Shown one piece after another: positions 10,795-21,424 of a DNA stretch of 64,000 bases; the stretch's first letter is position 1, and each line of letters begins with the position of its first letter. Below the pieces are notes generated by a model, which had not been told where the DNA came from, searched no databases, and saw only the letters and a program-made list of their open reading frames with translations. The translations under genes and the position numbers were made by a program. Source of the DNA: Anodontia alba (taxonomy: Eukaryota; Mollusca; Bivalvia; Lucinida; Lucinidae); contig OZ024827.1 in NCBI GenBank assembly GCA_964016985.1, positions 75,092,953 through 75,156,952 of the forward strand, written 5' to 3'.

Positions 10795-11099
10795 GACTAA
10801 GGGTAAAGACTAGAAACCAGAAGCTACGAACACTCAGACTAGGCTGCAAATCATACCATATATATTTTCAGACAGTGTGCCTTACTGTATTGCAATAATA
10901 ATTATCCGTGAATTTCCTATAGCAGACGATAATTGTATACCATCTTTTCTATTATACTATTGTTAATCTTTTACTAAATAGTTAAACTATCAAAACAATT
11001 TGTTTTAGATTATCCTCAAGTATTAAAATGATTATTGGAATAGGCCAAGAAAACAGTTATTTGGGTTCTGGTCTTCATGCAATCTGCAAATACTATATT
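10795..11099. other. no gene identified
   Basis: AT-rich single-copy DNA. A plus-strand acceptor-like CAATTTGTTTTAG at about 11008 precedes an open stretch that runs into a C element, with no usable donor, so I do not call an exon. Confidence 0.3.
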
Positions 11100-11275
11100 T
11101 ACCATAACCTTTACCACACTCTGGAAGATTCAGCAGACAGCAAATTTATGATATTTTTCATGTTTTCCACAGGAGACAATTTGCATGAAATGTCAAATCC
11201 TGTTTTCTGGAACTAATAAGAAAAATTGTTCAACATGTCGTCTGCTGGAATTTTTACCCAGCATGCAGATCATTT
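11100..11275 (+). mobile_element. family C copy, diverged
   Basis: Modules CCTTTACCACACTCTGGAAG, GAGACAATTTGCATGAAATG and CTGGAATTTTTACCCAGCAT are in the order of family C. Confidence 0.55.
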
Positions 11276-11924
11276 CTAAACATTTCAAATTACAATGTAT
11301 AAATAAGTTCTTTCTGAATGAAAATCTCGGGGAGAAACATCACAGTTTTCCATCAAACTCTATGTATTCTAGAGAAAAAGCTATCTTCACAGCTGTAGAG
11401 ATAAAATATTGCTTCAAATATTATTTATTTAGGTTTTGCATATTCAATTAAGGCTCTGTGACATCACAAAGCTGCATTTACTATTCCAGATGGCAACTGC
11501 CATAAATGCAATTCTAAAATCTTCAAACCTCAATAACTTTTTTATTTTTCAACCAATTTTGATCAAATTTCTTCTGAATGCATGGCTCATCATTTCAGAT
11601 ACCTGTTTACACATTGCTTTGCCCTTTTACTCTTTCCCCACTAGTGGTGACAAAACAGCATGCAAAATTACCCAGCATGCAAAGAGTTAATTATGTTTCA
11701 AAGCTCTATTATCACACCACTATTGTGTGGCTGAGTATAATGAAGAGGGTCTATAGCTATATCTTGATACCCTAGAAAAGTTTTTGGGGGCTTATCTGCT
11801 AAAAACCTTTCACTGGGACCACTTTTTCTCACACCAACATCCCAACTATTTAGCCTCTTTACTCTATACAAGCAAACACTTCTTTAGCTTTAACCTGCTG
11901 AATTTAATATCAGCAGCCAACAAT

Positions 11925-12092
11925 GCAAAATATTCATCTTATGCTATCTGGAAAATAGACTTTGACATTTCATTCAAATTATCTCCAAAGGAGATGATTT
12001 GAATGAAATGTCAAGTGCAATTTTTGATATCAACTAAGAAATATATTGTTCATTTCTGGTCAGCTAATTTTACCCAGGGCACCGTAAAGATT
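11925..12092 (+). mobile_element. family C copy, diverged
   Basis: Hairpin arms GACATTTCATTCAAATTATC and GATGATTTGAATGAAATGTC, then GCTAATTTTACCCAGGGC and a terminal TTAA. Confidence 0.5.
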
Positions 12093-12380
12093 AATGAACA
12101 AGGGATGAAAATTTTGCTATTTGTAAAACAGGATTTTAGAACTTGTGAAAACTTTGTTATTGAAACCCCCTACTAATAAAGAAGTCTGAACAGACATCAA
12201 ACTTCCAGATCAATATTTATAATTCAGATAAATCAACATTAAGGCTGGATCAGACTTTATTACCCAGCATTCCATTGTATTTCAGTCACTAATATGGTCA
12301 ATGTTTGCAATATTGACACAATTGAGAGGACAATTTTGGTGTTGGAATCCACAAGTTTGTTCAGCTAAACAAGCTTTATA

Positions 12381-12750
12381 TTAACGGCTTAGCATGTTGG
12401 GTAAAAATTTCAGCAGTTGACATTTTAAAATATTTTTTTATTACTTTTTTCCAGTACATAAGGTTTGATAAACCCTATTTTTTGGGAAAAAATAAGAGAA
12501 ATGTCACATCAATATGTCATCTGCTGAAATTTCCCAGAGTATTAACGTGTAGCAGTCCAAGTAAATTTTTCAGCAGACATATTGAAATATATTTCTTATT
12601 TTTCCCAGTAAACAGGATGTGACATTTTATGCAAGTTATCTCCAGTGGAAAAAATTTGAATGAAATGTCAAACTCTATTTTCTGGGAAAATAAGAAAAAT
12701 ATCATCAATTTGTCATCTGCTGAATTAGCCCAGAGAGGGGTAAAGGTTAA
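12381..12750 (+). mobile_element. two abutting family C MITEs sharing one TTAA
   Basis: 12381-12545 and 12542-12750 each show C-family modules, and the TTAA at 12542-12545 is common to both. The second is full-length with a hairpin (ACATTTTATGCAAGTTATCT/AATTTGAATGAAATGTC). Confidence 0.65.
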
Positions 12751-12796
12751 AAAAAGACCAGTACCCTGTATTTATTGACACATACCATAATTACAC

Positions 12797-12990
12797 TAAC
12801 TCTTAAAGTGTCAAGCATAATTTGTAGCAGACAACATTCTAATTTTTTTTTTCATACAAAACAAAGTCCTTACATTTCATGTGAATCATCTCACATGAAA
12901 TGTCATGACTTATTTTCTATGAAAAATAAAAAAAATAAAATAAATAAAAATGTTGTCTGCTGCATTTGTGCTTGATGCTTTAAGGGTTAA
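12797..12990 (+). mobile_element. piggyBac-like MITE family D
   Basis: TTGTAGCAGACAACATTCTA at the left, short hairpin TTTCATGTGAATCATC/ACATGAAATGTCATG, GTTGTCTGCTGCATTTGTGC at the right, ending GCTTTAAGGGTTAA. Confidence 0.7.
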
Positions 12991-13056
12991 AATATTTGAA
13001 CCTATAATTTCTTGCCTAACTTTCTCTAAAACTGGAAAAAGTTTGTTTCACTACCA

Positions 13057-13300
13057 GGGTCCTGTTGTTCAAAGCGTCGTTAGCTTAACAAGCTCGTTAA
13101 GGGTCATTTCGTTAACTGTTTTAGCAGGTTCAACATCCAATATTCTGATATTTTTTGCTGAAAAAATGTGAGTAGCTTTTGCACTGCAAAAGCTACTCAC
13201 ATTTTTTCAGCAAAAAATTTCAGCATATTTGCCTATCACTCAATGTAAATTTTAACGAATTGTTAACTAACGACATCGTTAGCTTTGAACAACTGGGCCC
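13057..13300 (-). mobile_element. MITE family F, copy 2
   Basis: Ends GGTCCTGTTGTTCAAAGCG and TTTGAACAACTGGGCCC, with the 39-bp perfect hairpin GTGAGTAGCTTTTGCACTGC and complement in the centre. Confidence 0.8.
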
Positions 13301-13449
13301 AGGTGATTCAAGGAGAAATATTGCTTAAAAGCAAACAGTATATTCAAATGGTTTCTTTAGGAGCATACTGATCTGGGTCTGCACTGTTTGTTCAAAGATT
13401 TCTGTCTGAAGTTAGGGTAAAGTACAGTAGCAGTGTCATAGAATGCCTC

Positions 13450-13650
13450 TTAACCCTTGTCCTGCTGAATAAATTAAGATGCCACGCCCACTTCTAATTT
13501 TCAGCCAATCAGATTACTTGATCCGGATTTTTGCTATGAATTCACATACTGAATGGCAAACAATGCAGATCCAGATCAGAAGTCAACAGATCTGGATCTA
13601 CACTGTTTGCAAATGCAGGATATATCTGGGTTCAGCAGGACAAGGGTTAA
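13450..13650 (-). mobile_element. piggyBac-like MITE family E, copy 1
   Basis: TTAACCCTTGTCCTGCTGAA at the left and TTCAGCAGGACAAGGGTTAA at the right are perfect 20-bp inverted ends including the TTAA target. The inner AGATCCAGATCAGAAG/CAGATCTGGATCTACACT stem is shortened. Confidence 0.85.
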
Positions 13651-13812
13651 CATATATAAAGAACAACAAAAGCAGTGGTTGATCTAGGATGATTTCTCAG
13701 AGGTTTCCATTTGATCAAACTACCATACTTACTCTATGTATTCAAAAAGACAGTCCTGAGCAGAATGCAGCATCTGATGAGGGTCTACACTGTTTGCTAC
13801 TCATCCAGCAAT

Positions 13813-14002
13813 TTAATGCTTAGCAGTCTGGTAAAAAATTTCTGCAGATGACATTCTAAAATATTTTTCTTATTTTTCCCAGAAAACAGGTGTTGACATT
13901 TCAAGCAAATTGTCTCCAATGGAGACATTGCATAAAATGTCAAACCTGTTTATCAATCAATTTGTCATCTGCTGAATTAGCCCAGAGAGAGGTAAAGGTT
14001 AA
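13813..14002 (+). mobile_element. piggyBac-like MITE family C
   Basis: TTAATGCTTAGCAGTCTGG at the left and AGAGAGAGGTAAAGGTTAA at the right. The central hairpin is partly deleted in its right arm. Confidence 0.65.
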
Positions 14003-14617
14003 AACACAGCATTTATAAGTAGTAAAATTGACGTTGAAGAGAGGTATAAGGTAAACAGGAATGGATGTGAATATTTAGGGTAAATATGATATCCCAAATT
14101 TATCAAAAACTTCCTATGAAAATGACATTTTGAGTCAAAGGGGGTTCGACAGAGCCCCACGAACCTCCTCAAAATGTTGTCTGCTGCAGTTGTGATTGCC
14201 GCTTTAATGTTTAAATTTAATTTCAGAAAGAAATAAATGTTCAGTTTTATCAATTATCTCTCCAGAAGGAACTGTGACAAAAATTGATTTTTGTTAATCA
14301 GTATAAATTGCAAGAAAATCAGATTAGCTCCTCATTGTTTTTATCTCAAGAAGCACATTACAATTCAATTTTCTTTAAAGCAGATTTCTCCATTCTCAAG
14401 ATAACACCTAATTTTCCAGTAAAAAACCCTTAAGGATTATAGAAGTCACACCTCTGGGCTAAAATCAGTGACAATAAATTGATATTTTCATTAATGCTCC
14501 ATATTTGCTCCCAGATGTATTAGTATTGAGCTTGAATATGCCATTGTAACCATTTTGCATCAAGCAAAGAAATATATTCTTAGCAAATATTAAAGTATTT
14601 ATCCTAAGAATTGTTGC

Positions 14618-14695
14618 CCAGCTAGCATTCTATCTAAATCTATATGTATACTGAACCATTATCTCTTTTGGGCCAATAACAGTCTGATATAGATT
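14618..14695. mobile_element. MITE family I, diverged copy
   Basis: Starts CCCAGCTAGCATTCTATC and ends in GATATAGATTT, corresponding to the arms of the better-preserved copy at 24930-25036. Confidence 0.4.
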
Positions 14696-14907
14696 TAACC
14701 CTTGTCCTGATGAACCAGATATATCCTGCTTTTGAAAACAGTGTAGATCCAGATCAGTTGGCTTCTGAAGAAGCCAACTGATCTGGATCTGCACTGTTTG
14801 TCATTCAGTATGTGATTTTAAATCAACAATCTGGATTAAGAAATCTGATTGGCTAACAGTTAGAAATAGGCGTGACATCTTCATATATTGAGCCTAACAA
14901 GTGTTAA
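14696..14907 (+). mobile_element. piggyBac-like MITE family E, copy 2
   Basis: TTAA both ends. Central stem GATCCAGATCAGTTGGCTTC/GAAGCCAACTGATCTGGATC is perfect. The inner ends carry CCTTGTCCTGATGAACCAG and an AACAAGTGTTAA terminus. Confidence 0.8.
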
Positions 14908-14933
14908 GTAGAATGCTAGCGGGGGGGTTGAGT

Positions 14934-16122
14934 TTGATAGTGTCATGAACAACACCTGTTGATTTTGTCAGTGTCATTACTAGCAGCTGTTGATTTTCAC
15001 AGTCATCAACAACAGCTGTTGATTTTGACAATGTCATCAATAACAGCTGTTGATTTTGATAATATTGCCAACAACAGCTGTTGACTTTGCTGTTGACAAG
15101 AACAACAGCAGTTGATACTGACAATGTCACTAACAACAACTGTTGAGCTTGTCAGTTTTGATTGGAAGCTATTGAATTTGACAGTGTTACCAACAACAGC
15201 TGTTGATTTTGACAGTGTTATCAACAACAGCTGTTGATTTTAATAATGTTGTTGACAACAGCTGTTGATTTTGCTGGTGACAAGAACAAGAGGGGTTGAT
15301 AATGATAATATAGCTAACAACAGCTGTTGAGTATGTTAGTTTTGAACAGAAGCTGTTCATTTTGACAGTGTTATCAACAAGAGCTGCTGATTTTGACAGT
15401 GTAATCAACAACAGCTGCTGATTTTGACAGTGTCATCAACAACAATTGTTGATCTTGATAATGTTGTTGATAACAGCTGTTGATTTTGATAATGTTATCA
15501 ACAACAGCCGTTCATTTTGCTGTTGACAAGAAAAAAAGCTGCTGTTGATATTGACAATGTGGCTAAAAACAGCCACTGAGTTTGTTAAACTTGAACAGAA
15601 ACTGTCAACAACAACCTTGATTTTGACAGTGTCATCAACAACAGCTGTTGATGTTGATAATGTTGTTGACAAGAGCCTTTGATTTTGATAATGTTATCAA
15701 CAACAGCTGTTGATTTTGCTGTTGACAAGAATAACAGCTGTTAATATTGAATAATGTAGCTAACAACAGCTGTTGAGTCTGTTAGTCTTGAACAGAAGCT
15801 GTCAACAACTACTGTTGATTTTGACAGTGTTACCAATAACAATTGTTGATTTTGAGAGTGTCTACAAAACCAGCTGTTTACTTTTGATAGTGTTGTCAAC
15901 AAAATCTGTTGAGTTTTAATGCAGTTGATTTTGCCATTGACAAAAACTACAGCTGTTGATTTTGACAATGTAACCAACATCAGCTGTTGAATTTGATAGA
16001 ATCATGAACAATTACTGTTATGGACAAAAGCTGTTGATTTTGATGGTATCATCATTAACTGCTGTTGATTTTGACAGTATCATCAACAACAGTGTCATCT
16101 CATATCAACACTTTTTGTTGAC
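14934..16122. repeat. minisatellite of CAACAGCTGTTG palindromes, unit about 31 bp
   Basis: Units of the form CAACAACAGCTGTTGATTTTG, then ACAGTGTTAT, repeat for about 1.2 kb. A GCTGTTGACAAGAA-type variant unit returns at 15089, 15273, 15519, 15718 and 15933, so there is a looser higher-order period of about 180-250 bp. Each unit contains the E-box CAGCTG inside a 12-bp palindrome. The 73-79 aa frames on the minus strand are by-products of the repeat. Confidence 0.9.
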
Positions 16123-16123
16123 A

Positions 16124-16310
16124 TTAACACTTAGCATATTGGCTAAAATTTTCACCAAACAAGATTTTGAACTATTTTTTTTTCTTATTTTCATTTTCCC
16201 CAGAAAGCAGGCTTTGACATGTCATGCAAATTGTCTCCTGAGGAGGACCCTATGCAGACTCTGCTGGGTCATGTTTCTTGCTTATCAGGAAAAATAAATA
16301 CATTGCTCAT
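16124..16310 (+). mobile_element. family C copy, right side decayed
   Basis: TTAACACTTAGCATATTGGC left end, then GACATGTCATGCAAATTGTC. The right arm and terminus are degenerate. Confidence 0.5.
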
Positions 16311-16460
16311 GATAAGAAGTATAACTAGATGAATATTTTTCTTATTTCTTCACAAACACAGATGTTGAGGGTTTCAATGGAAGCACCTAAATGACTCAAA
16401 TTCCAGTGAGTACCCATAATATATGCTTTTGTGGAGAAATATGAAAATATCCATAGTATT
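16310..16460. mobile_element. family B copy, diverged
   Basis: TTTTTCTTATTTCTTCACAA facing TTTTGTGGAGAAATATGAAA around a decayed GTTGAGGGTTTC/GAGTACCCATAAT hairpin. A further fragment of the same right arm is at 16668-16765. Confidence 0.5.
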
Positions 16461-16478
16461 CATAATAAATATATACAG

Positions 16479-16663
16479 CTGGCTAATTTAGCAGATGACA
16501 AATTGGTGGTATAGTTCTTATTTTTCCCAGAAAATAAGCTTTGACATTTCATGCAAATTGTCTCCTTTGGAGATAATTTGCATGAAATGTCAAATCTTGT
16601 TTTCTGGGAAAAGTAAGAAAAATATTCCAAAATTGAAGTTTTATCCAACATGCTAAGTATTAA
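16479..16663 (+). mobile_element. piggyBac-like MITE family C
   Basis: Long hairpin CATTTCATGCAAATTGTCTC and complement, with GCTAATTTAGCAGATGACAA at the left and CCAACATGCTAAGTATTAA at the right. Confidence 0.65.
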
Positions 16664-16823
16664 TGACTCAAATTCCAACGAGTACCCATAATATATGCTT
16701 TTGTGGAGAAATAAGAAAAATATCAATATATTTTGGTTGAAAAAAAGTGCCATCATGCAGGGCTTTCCATAGCAGACCTGGTCTGCTAAAACCAATAAAT
16801 AAAGAAGCTTACAGCTGGCAATA

Positions 16824-17066
16824 TTAAGCTTTATCACTCTCTGGATTGATTTAGCAGACAACAAATTGGGGATATTTTTCTTATTTTACCCAGAAAACAG
16901 GATTTGAAACTACATGCAAATTGTCTCCATTGGAGACAACTTGCATGAAATGTCAAATCTTGTTTTCATTTTGCATTTAATGTCAAATCGTGTTTCCTGG
17001 GAAAAATAAGAAAAATATTTCAAAATGTCGTCTGCTGAAAACTTTACCCAGAGTGCTAAGTATTAA
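16824..17066 (+). mobile_element. piggyBac-like MITE family C, duplicated right arm
   Basis: TTAA ends. The right hairpin arm occurs twice (CATGAAATGTCAAATCTTG, then CATTTAATGTCAAATCGTG), lengthening the copy to 243 bp. Confidence 0.7.
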
Positions 17067-17135
17067 ATAATCTGAAATTCAGGTGTTTTATTCAACTTCA
17101 AATTACAAAAAAGTGTGAGAAGCTATTCCATTTAC

Positions 17136-17192
17136 CTCAGTATATGACAGGAAAACAAGAATTAGATACAACATACCACCTGGGGTTGCCAT
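17136..17192 (-). CDS. candidate exon with hydrophobic segment, 19 codons
   Basis: Minus strand: a strong acceptor (CAGTTTCTTGTTTTAG) precedes ATG at 17192 and a donor GAG|GTAAAT follows 17136. The exon reads MATPGGMLYLILVFLSYTE, phase 0 at both ends. It could be a signal-peptide start exon, or an internal membrane-segment exon continuing from 18284-18378, which ends in phase 0. The other two frames contain stops. No downstream exon was identified. Family unknown. Confidence 0.4.
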
Positions 17193-17431
17193 CTAAAACA
17201 AGAAACTGTGCGTATTGTTTTAACAATATAAAGGTCAATTTACAGGAATTAAGCCAGTCAAACACCTGATCACTCAAAAACATTTCTTATGACAAAAACA
17301 AGTATCATTTCACAAATTGTTGCCAAAGTTTAACTTTCTTTCTTTAATAGCAATTAATTAAGGCAAATTTACTTCTGGCAACTATTCATCTATTCATTAC
17401 ACTGGCTCAGCTCACATAAATAGTGAAGAAA

Positions 17432-17716
17432 TTGGAGGGGCATATTGCTTTTGGGTCATTCATCCATTTCTCTGTTCATCCATTCATCACACTTAGCATA
17501 TGGTCTTAGGAGTGGTTAGAGATATAATCTTGAAATTTTATACATGGAATAAGAATGGACCCCTTTTTTGACTCATGCATTGTAAGTTTACGGGACATAA
17601 TGAAATCTTGTGAGCAAGATATCTCGAGAAGTATTTGAGCTTGGGCCTTGAAACTTGATGGGCTTACTGGGGATGACGTGTAGATCACCTGATTAACTTT
17701 TGAAAAAAAAAAAAAT
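17432..17716 (-). mobile_element. pearl/Helentron-like element, diverged copy
   Basis: Reverse-oriented relative of the element at 63423-63839: it shares GCAATATGCCCCTCCAATTT, CAAGATATCTTGCTC-type and TTATTCCAT-AAATTTCAAGA blocks in the same order when read on the minus strand. The ACGG microsatellite is replaced by GGATGAATGA-type sequence. No CDS. Confidence 0.5.
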
Positions 17717-17775
17717 GGATTAATTTTATCAGAGTCATGCCTTTCCCGGCAACTTTTGTATCAACAAGTGTATAT

Positions 17776-17850
17776 CCCAGCTAGCATTCATTACAAATCT
17801 ATAGCTGGTTGATAACGACCCGGCATAGATTTATAAAGAATGCTTACTTG
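17776..17850. mobile_element. MITE family I, short copy
   Basis: CCCAGCTAGCATTCATTAC faces a decayed ATAAAGAATGCTTACTTGG; the interior is shortened. Confidence 0.45.
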
Positions 17851-18050
17851 GTGATTGGGGCATGGTGTTTTACAAACACTTTTCTAGTTTTAGTCTTTGC
17901 TACATATGTCCAGATTTCAGTATCATATGAGCTGCATCATAAGAAAAATGCTCTTCAGACTTTCCACAGAATCAATCTTTCCATGCGCATGCCCAGCCCC
18001 TTAGCTAGGCCACGTCTAGTTCTTTGACTGAAATGTCCCCTTGGCCTACA

Positions 18051-18137
18051 CCCAGCTAGCAATCTTTATAATTTATAGTGGGCCGTTATCGAACGGTCAG
18101 CTACCCTGAGATAGATTTATAAAGAATGCTAGCTGGG
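18051..18137. mobile_element. MITE family I, 87-bp copy
   Basis: CCCAGCTAGCAATCTTTATA and TATAAAGAATGCTAGCTGGG form inverted ends around a GGGCCGTTATCGAACGG centre. Confidence 0.65.
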
Positions 18138-18283
18138 CACTTACATGAGCAAACAGCATAGGTTCTGGCAGATGCTTAGTGGCTTGGTGTACAGTAAAGC
18201 AAACAGGAAGGCACAAAAGTTGTCTTCCTTGGCAGAAATGGTGAAAAAAAAACAGAAAAAAAAAAAAAAAAAAAAAAAAATAC

Positions 18284-18378
18284 AAGGTGTATCCATTCCT
18301 TTAAATGCATTTCTGCTGATACAACATGGGAACTTCTCCATGACATTAATAAGTGTCTAAAATCAGAATATTTTCTGC
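18284..18378 (-). CDS. candidate internal exon, 31 codons
   Basis: Minus strand: acceptor TTGACAAATATAG before 18378 and donor CTT|GTATTT after 18284, which leads into a T-rich intron (A run on plus, 18257-18280). The exon enters with 2 nt (GC), stays open and ends in phase 0. It encodes a hydrophilic helix-like stretch including RKYSDFRHLLMSW and HLKEWIHL. Its entry phase matches the exit of 20347-20489 and its exit matches 17136-17192. The donor is weak apart from the U-rich context. Protein not recognised. Confidence 0.4.
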
Positions 18379-18436
18379 CTATATTTGTCAATAAATCATC
18401 CAACCAAGACCAAAATCATTAAGATTCCTATTATTA

Positions 18437-18649
18437 TTAACCCTTCTCTTGCTGAACACGACATGCCCTGTCTTAGCAAACAGTGTAGATCCAGATCAGT
18501 TGGCTTCTGAAGAAGCCAACTCATCTGGATCTGCACTGTTTGTCATTAAATATGTGAATTTCTATCAAAACCCTGGATCAAGTAATCTGACTGGCTGAAA
18601 ATTAAAAGTGGGTATGGCATCTTAATTTATTAAGCATGACAAGGGTTAA
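18437..18649 (+). mobile_element. piggyBac-like MITE family E, copy 3
   Basis: TTAACCCTTCTCTTGCTGAA and GCATGACAAGGGTTAA ends, with the perfect GTTGGCTTCTGAAGAAGCCAAC centre. Confidence 0.85.
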
Positions 18650-18741
18650 GAGAAATGAATTTGTCCAGTTCTGACTGCAAAGTACATCTTTCATACCCAT
18701 TCAAAACCACACTTGGATAATATTACATTTGCTCCATCATT

Positions 18742-19058
18742 TAGGCTTAGCATGCGGGTAAAAATTGCAGCAGACAGCATTTTGATATATTTTCCTAATT
18801 TTTCCCAGAAAATTGTCTCCTTTGGAGAAATGTCAAAGCCAATTTTATGGGAAAAAGGAGACAATTGTCATGAAATGTCATAGCCTACTTTATAAGCAAA
18901 GGGAGATAATTTGCATGAAATGTCACAGCCTATTTTATGGGAAAAAAGAATCAATTTGCATGAAATGCCATTGCCTACTTTCTGGGAAAAATAAGAAAAT
19001 AAAGAAAAATATCATCAATTTGTCATCTGCTGAATATACACAGAGAGTGGTAAATATA
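18742..19058 (+). mobile_element. family C MITE with four-fold arm amplification
   Basis: Between the usual C ends, a unit of about 55-60 bp (AATTTGCATGAAATGTCA, then AGCCTATTTTATGGGAAAAA) is repeated roughly four times in direct orientation at 18810-18990. The reading frame through it (repeating MKCHSL) is a by-product. Confidence 0.65.
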
Positions 19059-19310
19059 AAATTGCATAGCATCACCTAGACAGCTGAATCACATACATGA
19101 AATTTCAAGCCTTTTTTCGTTCTGAAATATATATAAAAAAATATTCAAGAATGTCTTTAAAGTTGAACATACTGTTTCAACTAAGAAAAATAATTCTATC
19201 ATAGTTATAAGCAATAATAGATCTAGTTATGAAAATCTGCTCAAATAAAACTAACAAAAAAAAAAAAAAAAAAAAAAGAGAAAAAGAAACAATATGTACC
19301 AAACAGACAT

Positions 19311-19588
19311 TTAACCCTTAGAACACTAATCACAACTGCAGCAGATAACACCTTAAAACATTTTTTATCATTTGGTAAAGTTCTTAGCTCCATTTACCAA
19401 ATTTTCGGAAAACTTCCAAAAATTTGGTGAATAGAGCTAAGAACTTTATCAAGTTATATATGATATTATCTCTTTGAATTTTTTGTTGTAAATTTTTCAA
19501 AGAAAATTATGCTATATATTTCATATGAATTGCCTGTTTAGCAGATGATTCACAGGAAATGTCAAGTGTCACTTTCTCTGTGCATTAA
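19311..19588 (+). mobile_element. family D MITE carrying an extra inserted hairpin
   Basis: TTAACCCTTAGAACACTAAT at the left and a TTAA at the right. At 19375-19451 an unrelated perfect stem, AAGTTCTTAGCTCCATTTAC facing its near-complement GTGAATAGAGCTAAGAACTT, interrupts the left arm. Confidence 0.6.
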
Positions 19589-19629
19589 AGTTTAAAAAAT
19601 TTAGTATTTTAAAAATATAATCTAGATAT

Positions 19630-20303
19630 TTAAGCTGGTCAAGTACGTTAAGTTTGGTACTTGTCAAGTATGATAAGTTTGGTACTTGTCCAGTACAATA
19701 AGTTTGGTACTTGTCAAGTACACTAAGTAAGGTACTTGTCAAGTAGGGTAAGTTTGGTATTTGTCAAGTATAGTAAGATTTGTTCTTGTCAAGTATGATA
19801 AGTTTGGTATTTGTCAAACAGGATAAATTTGGTTCTTGTCAAGTATACTTAGGTCTGGTACTTGTCAAGTATGATAAGTTTGGTACTTGTCAAGTATGAT
19901 AAGTTTTGTGCTTGTCAAGTATAAGTTTTGTGCTTGTCAAGTATGATAAGTTTCGTATTTGTCAAGTAGGATAAATTTGGTACTTGTCAAGAAGGATAAG
20001 TTTGGTACTTGTCAAGTAGGATAAGTTTGGTATTTATCAAGAAGGATAAGTTTGGTACTTGTCAAATAGGTTAAGTTTGGCAGTTATCAAGTAGGGTAAG
20101 TTTGGTACTTGTCAAGTATAAGTTTGGTACTTGTCAAGTAGGATAAGAGTAGGTTAAGTGGCTGTTTTCAAGTATGATAAGTTTGGTAGTTGGGAAGTAT
20201 GATAAGTTTGGTAGTTGTCAAATACAATATTTTGGTACTTGTCAAGTACAATACATTTGGTTCTTGTAAAATATAAATTTGGTACTTTTGTCAAGTAGGA
20301 ACA
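19630..20303. repeat. 25-bp minisatellite, about 26 units
   Basis: Unit AAGTTTGGTACTTGTCAAGT, then ATGAT, head to tail with point changes and occasional short deletions. There is no spacer structure and no long open frame. Confidence 0.9.
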
Positions 20304-20346
20304 TATGTTTTCATGGAGGAATAAAGAAATGTATCAATATACCCAC

Positions 20347-20489
20347 CCATCTTGTCTAGGTTATGATTTATCTGTAGAATAAAGAGCTTGTCTGGAGCTG
20401 AGAACTGATATTGATTCCAATATAACAATTGTGCATCTGTAATACTCAACAAAATTTGCTTGGGAAATAATAATCTCAAATAATACCAT
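20347..20489 (-). CDS. candidate internal exon, 47 codons
   Basis: Minus strand: acceptor TTTTGTTGTATACCAG before 20489 and donor ATGG|GTGGGT after 20347. It enters with 1 nt and exits in phase 1. The frame is open throughout and reads as ordinary globular sequence, including LLFPKQILLSITDAQLLYW and APDKLFILQINHNLDKM. Entry phase fits the exit of 25367-25563 (forming Arg), and exit fits 18284-18378 (forming Gly). Family not recognised. GTGGGT is a permissible but not strong donor. Confidence 0.4.
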
Positions 20490-20524
20490 CTGGTATACAA
20501 CAAAATTATCAACAAATATACTCA

Positions 20525-20731
20525 GAGTCCTGCTGAACCAGGATATACCCTGCCTTTGCTAACAGTGGGGATCCAGATCAGTTAGCTTCTGAAGAAGCCA
20601 ACTGATCTGGATCTGCACTGTTTGCCATTAAGTGTGTGAATCTATATCAACAACCTTGATCAAGTAATCTGATTGGCTGAAAATTAAAAATGGGTGTGGC
20701 TTTTTAATTTATTCAGCAGGACAAGGGTTAA
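20525..20731 (+). mobile_element. piggyBac-like MITE family E, copy 4
   Basis: GAGTCCTGCTGAACCAG at the left (TTAA lost) and AGCAGGACAAGGGTTAA at the right; the central GATCCAGATCAGTTAGCTTC stem is intact. Confidence 0.75.
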
Positions 20732-20879
20732 TGCTTAGCATGCTTGGTAATGATTTCAGCAATTGACAGTTTGAAACATTTTTCTCAGAAAATAGGCTTT
20801 GACATTTTATTTTATCCTTAGAAATAAGAAAAATAACATCAATTTGTCATCTGAATTTTGCCCAGAGAGTGGTAATTAA
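20728..20879 (+). mobile_element. family C MITE, central hairpin deleted
   Basis: TTAATGCTTAGCATGCTTGG to AGAGAGTGGTAATTAA. It shares TTAA 20728-20731 with the E element before it. Confidence 0.65.
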
Positions 20880-20894
20880 ACGAGTGGTAATGGT

Positions 20895-21036
20895 TAAGCT
20901 AATCACAACTGCAGCCTCAGATGACATTTTGATTTTTCTATTATCATCATTTTTTCAGGAAAATTAAGGCTTAAGATTTCATGTGAAGCATCTGCCTATG
21001 CCAAGTCATTTCTCTCAATAATAATAATAATAACAA
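20895..21036 (+). mobile_element. family D fragment
   Basis: GCTAATCACAACTGCAGCCT, then GATGACATTTTG and AGGCTTAAGATTTCATGTG. The right half is missing, ending in (ATA)n. Confidence 0.5.
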
Positions 21037-21424
21037 GAGGCCCATGGGCCATAATTCACTCACCTGAGTAAAGCAGCCATTGAATATCTGTAGATGTAAT
21101 TTTCACCAGATTTTACATGAGGTCTTCTGTCAAAGCCATTTTGTCAATTTGTTCAAATGGTTCTGCACCATTGAACAAGATGACCAATGCTATATACCAA
21201 GATTCAGCCTCAAAGTTGTCTTGATTCTGGAGAAGAAGATTTTAACTGTTTTTTTACCATATGTGGGCATGGTGGTCATCTTGTTCAATGGTGCAGAACC
21301 ATTTGAACAAATTGACAAAATGGCTTTGACAGAAGACCCCATGTAAAATTTGGTGAAAATTAGTCAAGCTGTTTCTGAGAAGAAGACTTAAAGATAACGC
21401 AATTTTATACATACACATATATAT
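21037..21424. repeat. dispersed repeat Q with 87-bp inverted arms
   Basis: Opens with the palindrome AGAGGCCCATGGGCC and CACTCACCTGAG. Arms 21100-21186 and 21273-21359 are inverted copies, 85 of 87 positions identical by eye, around an 86-bp loop. The 88-aa frame is an artefact of the arms. Confidence 0.75.

Noticed and set aside
14894..15980. Series of 73-81 codon minus frames rich in STAVV
   Set aside because: Shadows of the E-box minisatellite.
19630..20303. CRISPR-like direct repeats of 25 bp
   Set aside because: Units abut with no unique spacers, in animal DNA; an ordinary minisatellite.
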